Positions 1-7,828 of a stretch of DNA of 34,331 nucleotides are shown here, one piece after another. The notes below the pieces were generated by a model. It made no database searches. It was not told the DNA's origin and was given only the letters and a program-made list of their open reading frames with translations. Origin of the DNA: JBBSGC01 sp038254525. GTDB taxonomy: Bacteria > Actinomycetota > Actinomycetes > Propionibacteriales > Nocardioidaceae. The stretch spans positions 1 through 34,331 of the forward strand of contig JBBSGC010000008.1 in assembly GCA_038254525.1 (NCBI GenBank), in the 5' to 3' direction. How positions within the stretch are numbered: position 1 is the stretch's first letter; each line of letters opens with the position of its first letter. Position numbers and translations under genes: made by a program.

Positions 1-113
1 CTGGCTGGTCGGCTGAGGACTGGGCCATCGATGTGGTCGACAAGCTCGTGCAGGCCGCGGCCACCGGTGCGGTGTTCGACGCTCTGCTCGACCCGGCTGA
101 CCAGCCGCACTGA
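1..113 (+). CDS. C-terminal end of an unidentified protein (cut by window start)
   Basis: An open frame enters from the left edge and stops at TGA 111-113. It encodes about 36 residues beginning GWSAEDWAIDVVDKLVQAA and ending DPADQPH. The stretch is amphipathic and alpha-helical in character, and the codons have G or C at most third positions, which supports real coding. I do not recognise the family from so short a tail. The next gene starts 92 bases later from its own promoter, so the two are probably not one operon. Confidence 0.5.
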   Translation, partial: GWSAEDWAIDVVDKLVQAAATGAVFDALLDPADQPH

Positions 114-192
114 CCGGCAACCCCGGGGACAGGGATCAGCCCGGGCCGGGCCGGGCGAGGCCGGTTCGGCAGGAGCGCTGCGGTAGCGTTGG

Positions 193-198
193 TAGGAT
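193..198 (+). promoter_or_regulatory. -10 box TAGGAT of a leaderless promoter for the L,D-transpeptidase
   Basis: TAGGAT fits the actinobacterial TANNNT -10 pattern and lies 7 bases before the GTG at 206. Transcription would therefore begin at or next to the start codon. There is no convincing Shine-Dalgarno sequence just before the GTG, which agrees with a leaderless mRNA. This is an inference from sequence only. Confidence 0.5.
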
Positions 199-205
199 CT
201 GCACC

Positions 206-1453
206 GTGTCCCTGTGCCCTCCCGCGTCGCCGCGCGGGCGCCTGAGCCCGGCTCGGCGCGATCCCGTCGGCAAGGTCGAGCTCGCCCTGGCCTCGGTGCT
301 GGCCGCCGGAGCGCTCGCCGCCTGCTCCGGCGCCGCGCACGGCGGAGGCGGACACCAGGTGTCGTCGCCGGGCGCGCAGCCGGTCAGCTTCTCGACCAAC
401 CTCGGACCCGGTCGACACGCTGAGGACGTCCCTGTCGACACGGTGGTCAAAATGTCTGCCTCCGGAGGGCAACTCGACGCGGTGCACCTGACGTTCGACG
501 CGGGCGGCACGCAGGGCACGGTGCCGGGAACCTTGAGCAAGGACGGCACGTCCTGGGTCGCCGACGGCCTCCTCGAGCCGGGCGCCGACTACCGTCTGGG
601 CGCCACGGGCACCAGCATTGACGGAGCCCCCGCGCGCCAGATCTCCATCTTCTCCACCCAGGACTTGAGCCTGGACCAGCAGACCTTCCCCAGCGTGGCG
701 CCGCTTCGGGATACCACCGTAGGGGTCGGCATGCCGGTCATCGTCACCTTCGACGTGCCGGTCACCGATCGCGCTGCGGCGGAGCGGCACCTCTCGGTCG
801 AGTCGACGCCGGCCGTGCGGGGCACGTGGCACTGGGTCGACGACACCGAGGTCCACTACCGGCCCCGGCGGTTCTGGCCCGCGGGTGCCGACGTGACCGT
901 GCACGCCGACCTCAACGGCGTCGACGTCGGCAACGGGATCTACGGCCAGGAGTCCCGGGAGGTGTCATTCCACATCGGCAGCTCGGTGATCGACCGAATC
1001 AACCTGCGGACTCACCGGCTGAGGGTCGTCATCAACGGTCGGCTGGCCCGCACGATTCCGATCACGGGGGGCAAGCCGGGCTTCGAGACCCGCAGCGGGA
1101 CCAAGGTAATCATGGAGAAGTTCCTCAGCAAGCGCATGGACGCTGCCACCACCGGCATCGCCCCAAGCAACCCCGAGTACTACAACATCGCGAACGTGCA
1201 GTACGCGATGCGGGTGACGAACTCGGGGGAGTTCCTGCACGCTGCTCCCTGGTCGGTCGCTGACCAGGGCAGCGCCAACGTCAGCCACGGCTGCGTCGGC
1301 ATGAGCACCGCCAACGCCCACTGGCTCTTCGACCGCTCGCACATCGGCGACGTCGTGATCGTCAAGGGCAGCAACCGGTCCATGGAGGCCGGCAACGGCT
1401 GGACCGACTGGAACCAGTCGTACGCGTCGTACAAGCAGGGCTCCGCGCTCTGA
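206..1453 (+). CDS. Lipoprotein L,D-transpeptidase (YkuD domain with Ig-like domains)
   Basis: 415 residues. This enzyme would form 3-3 cross-links in peptidoglycan or attach proteins to it, acting outside the membrane. The N-terminus has a basic patch, a hydrophobic stretch and a lipobox ending LAAC (Cys near residue 40), so it should be lipid-anchored. Residues of about 50-265 look like the two bacterial Ig-like domains that precede the catalytic domain in mycobacterial Ldt proteins. The C-terminal YkuD domain carries SHGCVGM with catalytic Cys363 and His361. The GTG start at 206 is preferred because it places the signal peptide correctly and sits behind a leaderless -10 box. It converges with qcrB, with 32 bases between them. 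The family is clear; which Ldt paralogue it corresponds to is not. Confidence 0.92.
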   Translation: MSLCPPASPRGRLSPARRDPVGKVELALASVLAAGALAACSGAAHGGGGHQVSSPGAQPVSFSTNLGPGRHAEDVPVDTVVKMSASGGQLDAVHLTFDAGGTQGTVPGTLSKDGTSWVADGLLEPGADYRLGATGTSIDGAPARQISIFSTQDLSLDQQTFPSVAPLRDTTVGVGMPVIVTFDVPVTDRAAAERHLSVESTPAVRGTWHWVDDTEVHYRPRRFWPAGADVTVHADLNGVDVGNGIYGQESREVSFHIGSSVIDRINLRTHRLRVVINGRLARTIPITGGKPGFETRSGTKVIMEKFLSKRMDAATTGIAPSNPEYYNIANVQYAMRVTNSGEFLHAAPWSVADQGSANVSHGCVGMSTANAHWLFDRSHIGDVVIVKGSNRSMEAGNGWTDWNQSYASYKQGSAL

Positions 1454-1485
1454 GCTGCTGACCGCGCTCGGTACCCTCTAGTCCT

Positions 1486-3195
1486 CTAGTGGTCCTTGGG
1501 GATGCCCGTCTCGCTGACCCCGCGGAAGCCCTCCGGGGCCGCGTCGAGCTCGCGCCGCCCACCGTGGTGCTGAGCCTCCTCGATCTCCCCCGCATCCGGC
1601 GGGTTGGTCACGTCGGCGTTGTAGAAAGCCGATGCCCGCGCGTGCAGCCGTGACATCCTCCGGTTCGGGGCGGCGACACCGCTCTCGTCGGTGTCGGCCT
1701 CCGCCGCGGCGACCGCCACCCGGTCCCGGTCGGTGAGCACGAACGCCTCCTCGACCGGGATCGGCGTGTGCCGCTCGGCGTAGGCACCGTCGACCGAGCG
1801 GGTGATGATGCCGGTCTCGTAGCCGTGCAGCACCCGCTCGTTGTCCTGCCGTTGGAGCGAGATGCAGATCCGCTTGGCAACCAAGAAGGCGAGCACCGGT
1901 CCGACGAAGACCGCGAAGCGGGTGAACCACGTGATCGCATAGATGTCCAGGTGGAACTTCGTGGCGATGATGTCGTTGCCACCAGCGGCCCACAGGAGCC
2001 CGTAGAACGTCATGCCGGCGACCCCGATCCCGGTGCGCACCGGGGCGTCGCGGGGCCGCTGCAGCAGGTGGTGCTCGCGGTGGTCCTTGGTCACCCAACC
2101 CTCGATGAACGGATAGACGGCCAGTGCCACGAACAGCGAGCTGAGGACCACCACCGACGGGACGAAGACGTTCCAGCTCCAGGTGAGCCCGAAGAAGTGG
2201 CTCTCCCAATTGGGCATGATCCGCACGGCACCTTCGGCCCAGCCCATGTAGAAGTCCGGTTGGGACCCGGCCGTCACCTGGGCAGGGTCATAGGGCCCGT
2301 AGTTCCACACCGCGTTGATCTGGAACAACGCACCCATGATCGCGGTGACGCCGAACACCACAAAGAAGAACCCGCCGGCCTTGGCGGCGTAGACCGGCAG
2401 CACCGGGTAGCCCACCACGTTGCGGTTCGTCCGCCCGGGCCCCGGCCACTGGGTGTGCTTCTGGTAGACCAGCAGGAGCATGTGCAAGGTGATCAGCCCG
2501 ATCAGCACCCCTGGGATCAGCAGCACATGGACGATGTAGAGCCGGGGGACCAGCACGTCACCGGGGAACTCCCCGCCGAAGATGAAGAACTCGATGTAGG
2601 AGCCCACGACGGGGATCGAGCGGACCAGACCGTCGACGAAGCGCAGGCCGGTGCCCGACAAGAGGTCGTCGGGCAGGGAGTAGCCGGCGAAGCCCTCGAT
2701 CAGGCCGACGGAGAACAGCCCCACCCCGACCAGCCAGTTGATCTCGCGGGGCTTGCGGAAGGCGCCGGTGAAGAAGATGCGCAGCATGTGCACCGTCATC
2801 GCCGCCATGAACAGGTTCGCCGCCCAGTGGTGGATCTGCCGCATCAGCAGGCCGCCGCGCACCTCGAAGGAGATGTGCAGGGTCGAGGAGAACGCCTCGG
2901 ACATGGAGACGCCGTCCAGGAGCGAGTACGGACCGTTGTAGGTGACCTCGGCCATGCTCGGCTTGAACCACAGCGATAAGAAGACGCCGGTGATGAGCAG
3001 CACGATGAAGCTGTAGAGAGCGATCTCCCCCAGCATGAACGACCAGTGGTCGGGGAAGACCTTGCGGAGGTTCTTCTTGGCCAGGCCGGCCAGGCCGACG
3101 CGGTCGTCGAGCCACTTGACCGGACCCGCTCCAGGGGTCTTCTTCAGCGGCGCGGTGCGGGTCACCGGCGGAGGGACGCTGCTGGCGTGGCTCAT
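1486..3195 (-). CDS. qcrB: Cytochrome bc1 complex cytochrome b subunit QcrB
   Basis: 569 residues. The membrane subunit of menaquinol:cytochrome c reductase, which in Actinobacteria forms a supercomplex with the aa3 oxidase. Heme-ligand histidines are visible in the expected helices: His122 (or 123) and His136 in one pair, His223 and His238 in the other. The quinol-site region and the long actinobacterial C-terminal tail (about residues 420-569, soluble and charged) are present, which explains a length greater than proteobacterial cytochrome b. Start is ATG at 3195, seven bases after the qcrA stop, with a GAGG-type ribosome site. It is the last gene of ctaE-qcrC-qcrA-qcrB and converges with the L,D-transpeptidase gene. 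This subunit is the target of Q203-type (telacebec) inhibitors in mycobacteria. Confidence 0.97.
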   Translation of the reverse strand: MSHASSVPPPVTRTAPLKKTPGAGPVKWLDDRVGLAGLAKKNLRKVFPDHWSFMLGEIALYSFIVLLITGVFLSLWFKPSMAEVTYNGPYSLLDGVSMSEAFSSTLHISFEVRGGLLMRQIHHWAANLFMAAMTVHMLRIFFTGAFRKPREINWLVGVGLFSVGLIEGFAGYSLPDDLLSGTGLRFVDGLVRSIPVVGSYIEFFIFGGEFPGDVLVPRLYIVHVLLIPGVLIGLITLHMLLLVYQKHTQWPGPGRTNRNVVGYPVLPVYAAKAGGFFFVVFGVTAIMGALFQINAVWNYGPYDPAQVTAGSQPDFYMGWAEGAVRIMPNWESHFFGLTWSWNVFVPSVVVLSSLFVALAVYPFIEGWVTKDHREHHLLQRPRDAPVRTGIGVAGMTFYGLLWAAGGNDIIATKFHLDIYAITWFTRFAVFVGPVLAFLVAKRICISLQRQDNERVLHGYETGIITRSVDGAYAERHTPIPVEEAFVLTDRDRVAVAAAEADTDESGVAAPNRRMSRLHARASAFYNADVTNPPDAGEIEEAQHHGGRRELDAAPEGFRGVSETGIPKDH

Positions 3196-3202
3196 GGCTG
3201 CC

Positions 3203-4258
3203 TCAGTCCATCTGGGGGTAGCTGGGTCCGACGGTCACTTGGAAGTCGTCCACGGCGATCAGGTAACCGTCGCCGTCCACGCCCAGCTGCAGCTGGGGGA
3301 GCGGCCGGGCGGCCGGGCCGAAGAGCACCTCACCACCGTTGGCGAGGTCGAAGGTCGACTGGTGACACGGGCAGAGGACGTGGTGGGTCTGCTGCTCGTA
3401 GAGCGAGATCGGGCAACCCACGTGCGTGCAGATCTTCGAGTAGCACAAGATGCCGTCGACATCCCAGTTCTCGCGGCCGGCCGGGGCGTGGATCTCGTCG
3501 GGACGCATCCGGACCAAGATGACCGCGGCTTTTGCCTTGGCGGTGAGCTGCTCGGTCCCCTCCAGGACCCCGAGCTGCTGGTCAGTCTTTGGGTCGCCGG
3601 TTGGCACCAAGACGATGGGTTCGGCGTTGATCAGCTGGCCGAGCTCGATCTCGCTGGGCTTGATCGGCGTGCCCGACACGTCGTTAACGACGCGCATGCC
3701 CTTCTTCCACACGGTCGTGCTGGGCGCATTCCCGGGGAGCGGGCCGAGGTCCGCCAGCAGCACCACCGCCGGGAAACCGAGCACCCCCAGAGCGCCGATG
3801 AGGCTGTTGCGGATCAGGGGCCGACGGCCGATGCCCGACTCGGTGGCGCCGGCCGACAACTCCTCGAGCGCCACCTTGCGGTCCTCCGGGCTGGAGGCCG
3901 AGGAGTGCCGCAGCTCCACTATCTCGTGGTCATCCATGAGCTTCTTCGCCCACTGGATGGCCCCGAATCCGATCAACAGCAGCGCGACTCCCAGCGTCAT
4001 GCCGAGGGTGAAGTTCATGGCGTCGAAGCCGAGCACCGTGTACTTGCCCAGCGTGTCGCCGGGGATCGCGAAGTACGCGACGCAGAAACCGAGGATGAGC
4101 AGCGTGGCCAGGCCGAACATGCCGGCGACCTGGCGCTCCGCACGCCGCTCCAGGGCGGGGTCCACGTCGGTCGGCCGAGGCAGGTGCTCGGACAGTCCCG
4201 GGTTGGGCAACGGCCCCTCGCTGTCTCCGGTGCCATCCACCCGCTTCAGCCCGCTCAC
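3203..4258 (-). CDS. qcrA: Cytochrome bc1 complex Rieske iron-sulfur subunit QcrA
   Basis: 351 residues. It carries the [2Fe-2S] cluster that takes electrons from menaquinol and passes them to QcrC. Box I is CTHVGC (277-282) and box II is CPCH (296-299); by analogy with known Rieske proteins Cys277, His279, Cys296 and His299 bind the cluster, and Cys282-Cys298 form a disulfide. The N-terminal half has three hydrophobic helices, the actinobacterial arrangement. The frame is open 26 codons further upstream, but the GTG at 4258 gives a GTGA overlap of four bases with the qcrC stop, the usual coupling in this operon, so I chose it. Confidence 0.96.
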   Translation of the reverse strand: MSGLKRVDGTGDSEGPLPNPGLSEHLPRPTDVDPALERRAERQVAGMFGLATLLILGFCVAYFAIPGDTLGKYTVLGFDAMNFTLGMTLGVALLLIGFGAIQWAKKLMDDHEIVELRHSSASSPEDRKVALEELSAGATESGIGRRPLIRNSLIGALGVLGFPAVVLLADLGPLPGNAPSTTVWKKGMRVVNDVSGTPIKPSEIELGQLINAEPIVLVPTGDPKTDQQLGVLEGTEQLTAKAKAAVILVRMRPDEIHAPAGRENWDVDGILCYSKICTHVGCPISLYEQQTHHVLCPCHQSTFDLANGGEVLFGPAARPLPQLQLGVDGDGYLIAVDDFQVTVGPSYPQMD

Positions 4259-5085
4259 TCTTTGCGCTCCGCTCGTGCTCCGTGGGCGGCAATCCACACG
4301 GTGACCAGCACCAGGGCACCGATCCCGAACACCCATGCCGCGAGCCCCTCAGACACTGGGCCGATCCCGCCCAGGGCGCTGCCGCCATAGCTCGGCTGGC
4401 TCTGCACGCTGTTGATGTAGGCGATGATCGCCTGCTTGTCCTGTGGGGTGATCACGTCGTCGGAGAACACCGGCATCTGCTGCGGCCCGGTCAGCATCGC
4501 CTCGTAGATGTAGCGGCCCTCGTCACCGCGGATCGCCGGGGCGTAGCGGCCGTCCGGCAACGCTCCACCAGCGCCGACGGAGTTGTGACAGGCGGTGCAG
4601 TTGGTCCGGAAGAACGCGCCGCCGCGGGAGACGTCTGCGGCGCTCAGCCCGGAGATGTCGGTGTACTTGGCGTCCGGGATCGCGGGGCCGGGGCCGAGGG
4701 AGGCCACGTAGGCGGCCAGCGCCTGAATCTCGGCGTCGGTGTACGTGGGCCGCTTTCTCGGGATCTGGGTGTCGACCTGGGCCGCCGGCATCCGGCCGGT
4801 GCCCACCTGGAAGTCGACGGCCGCCGCGCCGACACCGACCAGCGACGGGCCGTAGTTGCTCTGGCTGCCGTTGGACAACACCCCCTGGGCGGCCAACCCG
4901 TGGCAGGTGGCGCAACCCACCAGGAACAGCTGCTGGCCCTGTTTCACCAGATCGGACTGACCCGCGTCCGCACTCGCCGGACGGGGGCCGAGCAGGGAGT
5001 ACAGCCCTCCCATTGCAGTGAGGGCGAACAGCACCACGATGATCCCCGCGAGCGGGTGCCGGCGTCGGGTGGAGAGGAACCGCAC
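4255..5085 (-). CDS. qcrC: Cytochrome bc1 complex diheme cytochrome c subunit QcrC
   Basis: 276 residues. Two CXXCH heme c sites are visible: CATCH at 58-62 and CTACH at 163-167. The diheme form replaces a soluble cytochrome c and hands electrons directly to the aa3 oxidase. A hydrophobic N-terminal segment (about 13-33) exports the protein and a C-terminal helix (about 249-268) anchors it, with the heme domains outside. The GTG start at 5085 has AGGAAGG just upstream; that ribosome site overlaps the ctaE stop codon, so the two genes are tightly coupled. Downstream it overlaps qcrA by four bases. Confidence 0.96.
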   Translation of the reverse strand: MRFLSTRRRHPLAGIIVVLFALTAMGGLYSLLGPRPASADAGQSDLVKQGQQLFLVGCATCHGLAAQGVLSNGSQSNYGPSLVGVGAAAVDFQVGTGRMPAAQVDTQIPRKRPTYTDAEIQALAAYVASLGPGPAIPDAKYTDISGLSAADVSRGGAFFRTNCTACHNSVGAGGALPDGRYAPAIRGDEGRYIYEAMLTGPQQMPVFSDDVITPQDKQAIIAYINSVQSQPSYGGSALGGIGPVSEGLAAWVFGIGALVLVTVWIAAHGARAERKE

Positions 5086-5095
5086 GAGGGCCTTC

Positions 5096-5734
5096 CTACT
5101 TCAGGAGGTAGATGGTGGCGAACAGGCCGATCCACACCACGTCGACGAAGTGCCAGTAGTACGACACGACGATCGAGGTGACGGCCTGCTCATGGGTGAA
5201 GCGACGCGCCATGAATGTCCGTCCGAGCACGAGCAGGAACGCGATCAGCCCACCGGTGACGTGGATTCCGTGGAAGCCCGTGGTGAGGTAGAAGACCGAG
5301 CCGTACGAGGAGGACGAGATGGTCAGGCCGTCGCTGACGAGGCTGGCGTACTCCAGCGACTGCCCACCGATGAAGAAGGCACCCATCAAGAAGGTGAGCG
5401 AGAACCACTCACGCATGCCCCATGAACCGATCTGGAACGGGGAGCCGGCGCGGCCGACCCGGCCGCGCTCGGCGGCGAAGACGCCCAGCTGGCAGGTCAC
5501 GCTGGACAGCACCAGCACCGTGGTGTTGATAGTGGAGAACGGGACGTTCAGCAGTGGGGTGTCCTGCGCCCACAGCTGTGGGCTGACGCTGCGGATCGTG
5601 AAGTAGGCCGCGAACAGGGCCGCGAAGAACATGAGCTCGCTGGACAGCCACACGATGGTGCCGACGCTGACGATCGACGGCCGGTCGGGCTGGCCGTGCA
5701 GCCGGGCTGCCGGGACCGCGCTGGTGATCGACAC
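5096..5734 (-). CDS. ctaE: Cytochrome c oxidase subunit III CtaE
   Basis: 212 residues. Subunit III of the aa3-type cytochrome c oxidase, an integral membrane protein with about five predicted helices. The frame contains the family pattern around [12 protein letters not shown] and [10 protein letters not shown] near the C-terminus. The start is GTG at 5734; the nearby ATG (5742) is out of frame. It opens the ctaE-qcrCAB operon. The other oxidase genes (ctaC, ctaD, ctaF) are not in this window. A CATAAT box six bases upstream suggests a leaderless transcript. It is divergent from the receiver-like gene at 5853. Confidence 0.95.
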   Translation of the reverse strand: MSITSAVPAARLHGQPDRPSIVSVGTIVWLSSELMFFAALFAAYFTIRSVSPQLWAQDTPLLNVPFSTINTTVLVLSSVTCQLGVFAAERGRVGRAGSPFQIGSWGMREWFSLTFLMGAFFIGGQSLEYASLVSDGLTISSSSYGSVFYLTTGFHGIHVTGGLIAFLLVLGRTFMARRFTHEQAVTSIVVSYYWHFVDVVWIGLFATIYLLK

Positions 5735-5740
5735 AGAGCC

Positions 5741-5746
5741 ATTATG
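5741..5746 (-). promoter_or_regulatory. -10 box CATAAT of a possible leaderless promoter for ctaE-qcrCAB
   Basis: On the minus strand the sequence reads CATAAT, then six bases, then the GTG start of ctaE. CATAAT differs from TATAAT at one position. I see no clear -35 element. The spacing matches the other leaderless promoters in this window. Confidence 0.45.
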
Positions 5747-5840
5747 ACGACGTGTCCGGGGTTCAGCACCTGCACCCCCCGTGTCTACGACGTTGAGTAG
5801 GACACATCAGGCGGCGCAGCCCGGACCCGAGCGGGATCGC

Positions 5841-5846
5841 TACCAT
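5841..5846 (+). promoter_or_regulatory. -10 box TACCAT of a leaderless promoter for the receiver-like gene
   Basis: TACCAT fits TANNNT and is followed by six bases and the GTG at 5853. This spacing decides the start: the frame is open from 5781, but the region before 5853 holds the promoter and no ribosome site. Confidence 0.5.
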
Positions 5847-5852
5847 CTGGGG

Positions 5853-6284
5853 GTGAACGAGACGGCCACCGAGCAGCCAGAGCAGACCGTCAAGGTGTGC
5901 CTCTACAGCGACGACCGCAACACCCGGGAGAAGGTGCGGATGGCACTGGGCAGCCGCCCGCACCCCGACCTGCCGGCACTGGACTATGTGGAGTGCGCCA
6001 CCGAGCCGGTGGTGATCGCCACCTTGGACGCCGGCGACATCGACCTGGCGATCCTCGACGGCGAGGCGGCACCGGTCGGCGGGATGGGGATCGCGCGCCA
6101 GCTCAAGGACGAGATCTACCATTGCCCACCGCTGCTGGTGCTCACCGGTCGACCGCAGGACGCCTGGCTCGCCACCTGGTCTCGCGCCGACGCGGCGGTC
6201 TCCCACCCGATCGACCCGATGCAGCTCGCCGAGAGTGTGATCCGGTTGCTTCGCCAGCGGCTGGGCACCGTTACTACCGGCTGA
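5853..6284 (+). CDS. Stand-alone response-regulator receiver-like protein, atypical
   Basis: 143 residues made of one receiver-like domain with no output domain. Seen in the sequence: the acidic pair Asp20-Asp21 after the first strand, a candidate phosphoacceptor Asp69 at the end of the third strand (LAILDG), and Thr98 in the fourth strand. The usual Lys-Pro of the fifth strand is replaced by His118-Pro119, so phosphorylation may be impaired or the fold may be used in another way. No sensor kinase is adjacent. It is divergent from the ctaE-qcrCAB operon and lies 54 bases before trpD, so it could be co-transcribed with trpD. A link to respiration or tryptophan synthesis is only a guess from position. 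Confidence 0.75.
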   Translation: MNETATEQPEQTVKVCLYSDDRNTREKVRMALGSRPHPDLPALDYVECATEPVVIATLDAGDIDLAILDGEAAPVGGMGIARQLKDEIYHCPPLLVLTGRPQDAWLATWSRADAAVSHPIDPMQLAESVIRLLRQRLGTVTTG

Positions 6285-6338
6285 GCGCCGACGCCGTTGC
6301 CCGCACCGTTCGCCCGTACCCGCTGCTGAGGGGACCCG

Positions 6339-7397
6339 ATGACTTCGCCCCTTTCTTGGCCGGCTGTCTTGTCCAGGCTGGTGGACGGCGCGGATCTGAG
6401 CGCCGAGCAGACGCGATGGGCGATGGGCGAGATCCTGTCCGGCCAGGCCGAGCCGTCCCAGATCGCCGGCTTCGCTGTCGCGCTGCGAGCCAAGGGTGAA
6501 ACCGTCGCCGAGGTCGAGGGGCTCGTCCGCACCATGTACGAGCATGCCGCTCCACTGTCGGTGCCGGGCCGGATCGTCGACATCGTCGGCACCGGCGGCG
6601 ACCGGTCGCGGTCGGTCAACATCTCGACGATGGCGGCCGTAGTCGTCGCCGGCACCGGTGCGACGGTCGTCAAGCACGGCAACCGGGCGGCGTCGTCGGC
6701 GAGCGGATCGGCTGACGTCCTGGAGGCACTCGGGGTCCGGCTCGACGTGCCCAGCGACTCGATCGGAGCGGTGGCCGCCGAGGCCGGCATCACGTTCTGC
6801 TTCGCGCCGCTGTTCCACTCCTCGCTGCGACATGCGGCGGTGACCCGCCGGGAGCTCGGCATCGCCACGACCTTCAACTTCCTCGGGCCGCTGACCAACC
6901 CGGCTCATCCGCAGGCGCAGGCAGTAGGCGTGGCTGACGTCCGGATGGCGCCGGTCATGGCCGGCGTGCTGGGCGCCCGAGGCACCGACGCTTGGGTGTT
7001 CCGGGGTGACGACGGCCTCGACGAGCTCACCACCACGACGACGTCGTCGGTGTGGGTCGTCGACGGCGGCACGGGGACGGTGAGCGCGATGACCGTCGAC
7101 GCCGCCGACTACGGGATCGCCCGCGCCCGGCCCGAGGACCTTCGCGGTGGTGACGCCGCGCACAACGCTGCGGTCTTCCGCCGCCTGCTGGCCGGCGAGA
7201 CCGGACCCGTACGCGATGCGGTGCTGCTCAACGCCGCCGCTGGACTGGCTGCGTACGCAGCCGTGCCGGCTGACGAGCTGGGCCCCGGGCTGACCGACGG
7301 GATCCACGCGGCGGCTCAGTCCATCGACTCCGGCTCGGCCGCCGGCGTGCTCGACCGCTGGGTGACGGCCTCGCGGCGGCAGGCGCCGAGGCTCTGA
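6339..7397 (+). CDS. trpD: Anthranilate phosphoribosyltransferase TrpD
   Basis: 352 residues, the normal length. It transfers phosphoribose from PRPP to anthranilate, the second committed step of tryptophan synthesis, in the cytoplasm. The phosphate-binding GTGGD motif is at 84-88 and KHGNRAASS at 112-120, both diagnostic for the family. The ATG at 6339 has an AGGGG ribosome site five bases upstream. It is separated from the other trp genes, as in mycobacteria and Streptomyces where trpD also sits next to the qcr region. It converges with the Lrp-type gene; an inverted repeat between them may end both transcripts. Confidence 0.96.
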   Translation: MTSPLSWPAVLSRLVDGADLSAEQTRWAMGEILSGQAEPSQIAGFAVALRAKGETVAEVEGLVRTMYEHAAPLSVPGRIVDIVGTGGDRSRSVNISTMAAVVVAGTGATVVKHGNRAASSASGSADVLEALGVRLDVPSDSIGAVAAEAGITFCFAPLFHSSLRHAAVTRRELGIATTFNFLGPLTNPAHPQAQAVGVADVRMAPVMAGVLGARGTDAWVFRGDDGLDELTTTTTSSVWVVDGGTGTVSAMTVDAADYGIARARPEDLRGGDAAHNAAVFRRLLAGETGPVRDAVLLNAAAGLAAYAAVPADELGPGLTDGIHAAAQSIDSGSAAGVLDRWVTASRRQAPRL

Positions 7398-7398
7398 G

Positions 7399-7430
7399 GA
7401 GCCGGTTTCGTCAGCAGTCGGCGCCGGCTC
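7399..7430. terminator. Possible bidirectional terminator hairpin between trpD and the RAM-domain gene
   Basis: A perfect 7-base inverted repeat, GAGCCGG (7399-7405) and CCGGCTC (7424-7430), with an 18-base loop, fills the gap between two converging genes. There is no T tract on either side, which is common in high-GC Actinobacteria. The long loop makes it only moderately convincing. Confidence 0.35.
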
Positions 7431-7439
7431 GCCGCGACC

Positions 7440-7727
7440 TCAGTCGGCCTCGGTGACGCCGAGGCTGAAGGCGGCCTCGAGGTCGTGGGAGGAGTACGTC
7501 CGGAATGCAATGTGGGTCTCGGTCGACTGGACGCCGGGCACCTTGTTGAGGGAGTCCGCGACGACCGTCGCGACGTCCTCGTGCTTGCGCACGCGCACCA
7601 GCGCGATCAGGTCGATGTGCCCGGTGACGGAGTAGACCTCGCTCACCCCGTCGAGACCGGCGATCTGCTCGGCCACCTCCGGGATGCGTGCGACGTCGGC
7701 CTTGACGAACACGATCGCGGTGATCAC
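7440..7727 (-). CDS. Stand-alone Lrp/AsnC ligand-binding (RAM) domain protein
   Basis: 95 residues consisting of a single RAM/ACT-like effector domain of the Lrp/AsnC family without the DNA-binding helix-turn-helix. The pattern ITAIVFVKAD ... VTGHIDLIALVRV ... ETHIAFRTY is typical. Such short proteins form dimers or larger rings, may bind amino acids, and can partner with full-length Lrp proteins. The open frame extends far upstream, but the GTG at 7727 has a strong AGGAGGT site, so I chose it. It converges with trpD and lies about 100 bases downstream of the exonuclease gene on the same strand. The ligand is unknown. Confidence 0.85.
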   Translation of the reverse strand: MITAIVFVKADVARIPEVAEQIAGLDGVSEVYSVTGHIDLIALVRVRKHEDVATVVADSLNKVPGVQSTETHIAFRTYSSHDLEAAFSLGVTEAD

Positions 7728-7781
7728 GCGGACCTCCTGGGGGAGCGCCTGGACCTGGGCATCGCGAGGCGTACGCGGCCC

Positions 7782-7787
7782 AGCGTA
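7782..7787 (-). promoter_or_regulatory. -10 box TACGCT upstream of the RAM-domain gene
   Basis: Minus-strand TACGCT lies in the 101-base gap before the RAM-domain gene. Transcription would start near 7775 and give a leader of about 45-50 bases that contains the AGGAGGT ribosome site. No good -35 is seen. Confidence 0.35.
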
Positions 7788-7828
7788 GTGCTCGGCTGCT
7801 GAGGCCCGGCTGCTCGACCGGCGGTCGC

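Noticed and set aside
1454..1485. Possible terminator in the gap between the L,D-transpeptidase gene and qcrB (CTCTAGTCCTCTAG)
   Set aside because: It is a short direct repeat, not a stable hairpin; no stem longer than four pairs can be formed.
1768..2979. 403-codon open frame on the plus strand, opposite qcrB
   Set aside because: It is a GC-skew shadow of qcrB; the translation is rich in Asp, His, Gly and Arg with no family pattern.
5763..7307. 514-codon open frame on the minus strand, opposite trpD and the receiver gene
   Set aside because: It is antisense to trpD, whose motifs are unmistakable; the translation is low-complexity and matches nothing.
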